Assembly (NCBI GenBank): GCA_009774535.1
Contig: VSNY01000100.1
Coordinates: forward strand, 1 to 13,544
DNA: 13,544 nucleotides
Reading direction: 5' to 3'
Source of the DNA: Lachnospiraceae bacterium
GTDB taxonomy: Bacteria; Bacillota; Clostridia; Lachnospirales; Lachnospiraceae
In this document: positions 13,308 through 13,544 of the stretch, piece by piece
How positions within the stretch are numbered: the stretch's first letter is position 1
Layout of the letters: the number at the start of each line of letters is the position of its first letter
The notes under the pieces: generated by a model
Told to the model about the DNA's origin: nothing
The model's database searches: none
What the model saw: only the letters and a program-made list of their open reading frames with translations
Made by a program: the position numbers and the translations under genes

Positions 13308-13544
13308 TTACTCGTCCCCCTTTTCTGCTTTGTCATGGAGCTGTGCCAGGATATCCTTCAGCTTCTCCGGGATGGGCAAGCCAAGGTGTCCGGCGTTCTC
13401 CAGAAGGCTCACGCCCTCGTTGGAGATATAGAAAAAGATGACCGCCGTCCGCAAAACGCTGCCTGTGCCGATGACCTGCACATCGAGGATGTTGGCGATC
13501 CCCACCAGCAAAAAGATCAGCACCTTCTTTGCAATGCCCCTGAA
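13308..13544 (-). CDS. Phage holin (partial, start outside window)
   Basis: C-terminal part of a small phage holin of the toxin-secretion/phage-lysis type (Phage_holin_4_1-like), which opens the membrane at the end of infection to release the endolysin. The visible part has two hydrophobic segments (VLIFLLVGIANILDV and RTAVIFFYISNEGVSLL), followed by the family's conserved NAGHLGLPIPEKLKDILAQL and a charged tail. The frame stays open to the window edge and continues with FRGIAKK. The GTG at 13523 is therefore not the true start; the complete protein is normally about 130-150 residues. It is directly upstream of, and coupled to, the endolysin gene. Confidence 0.9.
   Translation of the reverse strand, partial: FRGIAKKVLIFLLVGIANILDVQVIGTGSVLRTAVIFFYISNEGVSLLENAGHLGLPIPEKLKDILAQLHDKAEKGDE

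Overview
The window looks like accessory DNA from an anaerobic Firmicute, most likely a Clostridia/Lachnospiraceae-type gut bacterium. The evidence is protein family content only: a RepA_N-type replication initiator with ParA/ParB, a DUF6075-like protein, large serine recombinases of the clostridial type, and a holin/amidase lysis pair. Shine-Dalgarno sequences are strong and GGAGG-like throughout. No rRNA, tRNA or core metabolic gene is present, so the host cannot be named more closely.

Positions 1-4016 are a plasmid- or ICE-like replication and partition operon read leftwards. Its order is a DUF6075-like protein, a 54-aa coupled protein, ParA, ParB, RepA_N initiator, and a small acidic protein. 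The initiator gene contains seven 23-bp iterons inside its coding sequence, next to an AT-rich stretch, which makes it the probable replication origin. A hairpin with 19-nt arms lies at the left edge (38-83).

Positions 4017-5900 begin with two hairpins, one a strong leftward terminator. They are followed by a large serine recombinase that has lost its N-terminal catalytic region, including the nucleophilic serine. A possible remnant of its original N-terminus remains at 5808-5900 in another frame.

Positions 5901-7140 hold one rightward, very AT-rich gene for a PD-(D/E)XK-type nuclease-like protein with no methyltransferase partner. It is probably a recent arrival.

Positions 7141-11228 are a leftward four-gene recombination module. 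It encodes a helix-turn-helix/double-zinc-finger protein, a SHOCT-like small protein, a 632-aa serine recombinase with three tandem zinc-ribbon repeats, and a 524-aa serine recombinase with one zinc ribbon and a coiled coil. The first two and last two genes overlap. A small rightward gene with its own promoter and terminator follows (11417-11719).

Positions 11796-13544 are a phage lysis cassette: an amidase/glucosaminidase/SH3b endolysin and a holin that runs off the window. The simplest reading is the integration-and-lysis end of a prophage lying beside, or nested in, a replicating conjugative element or plasmid. The element junction most likely falls somewhere between about 4017 and 7140. 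The least familiar items are the triple-zinc-ribbon recombinase, the four-gene recombinase module, the orphan nuclease and the in-gene iteron array.
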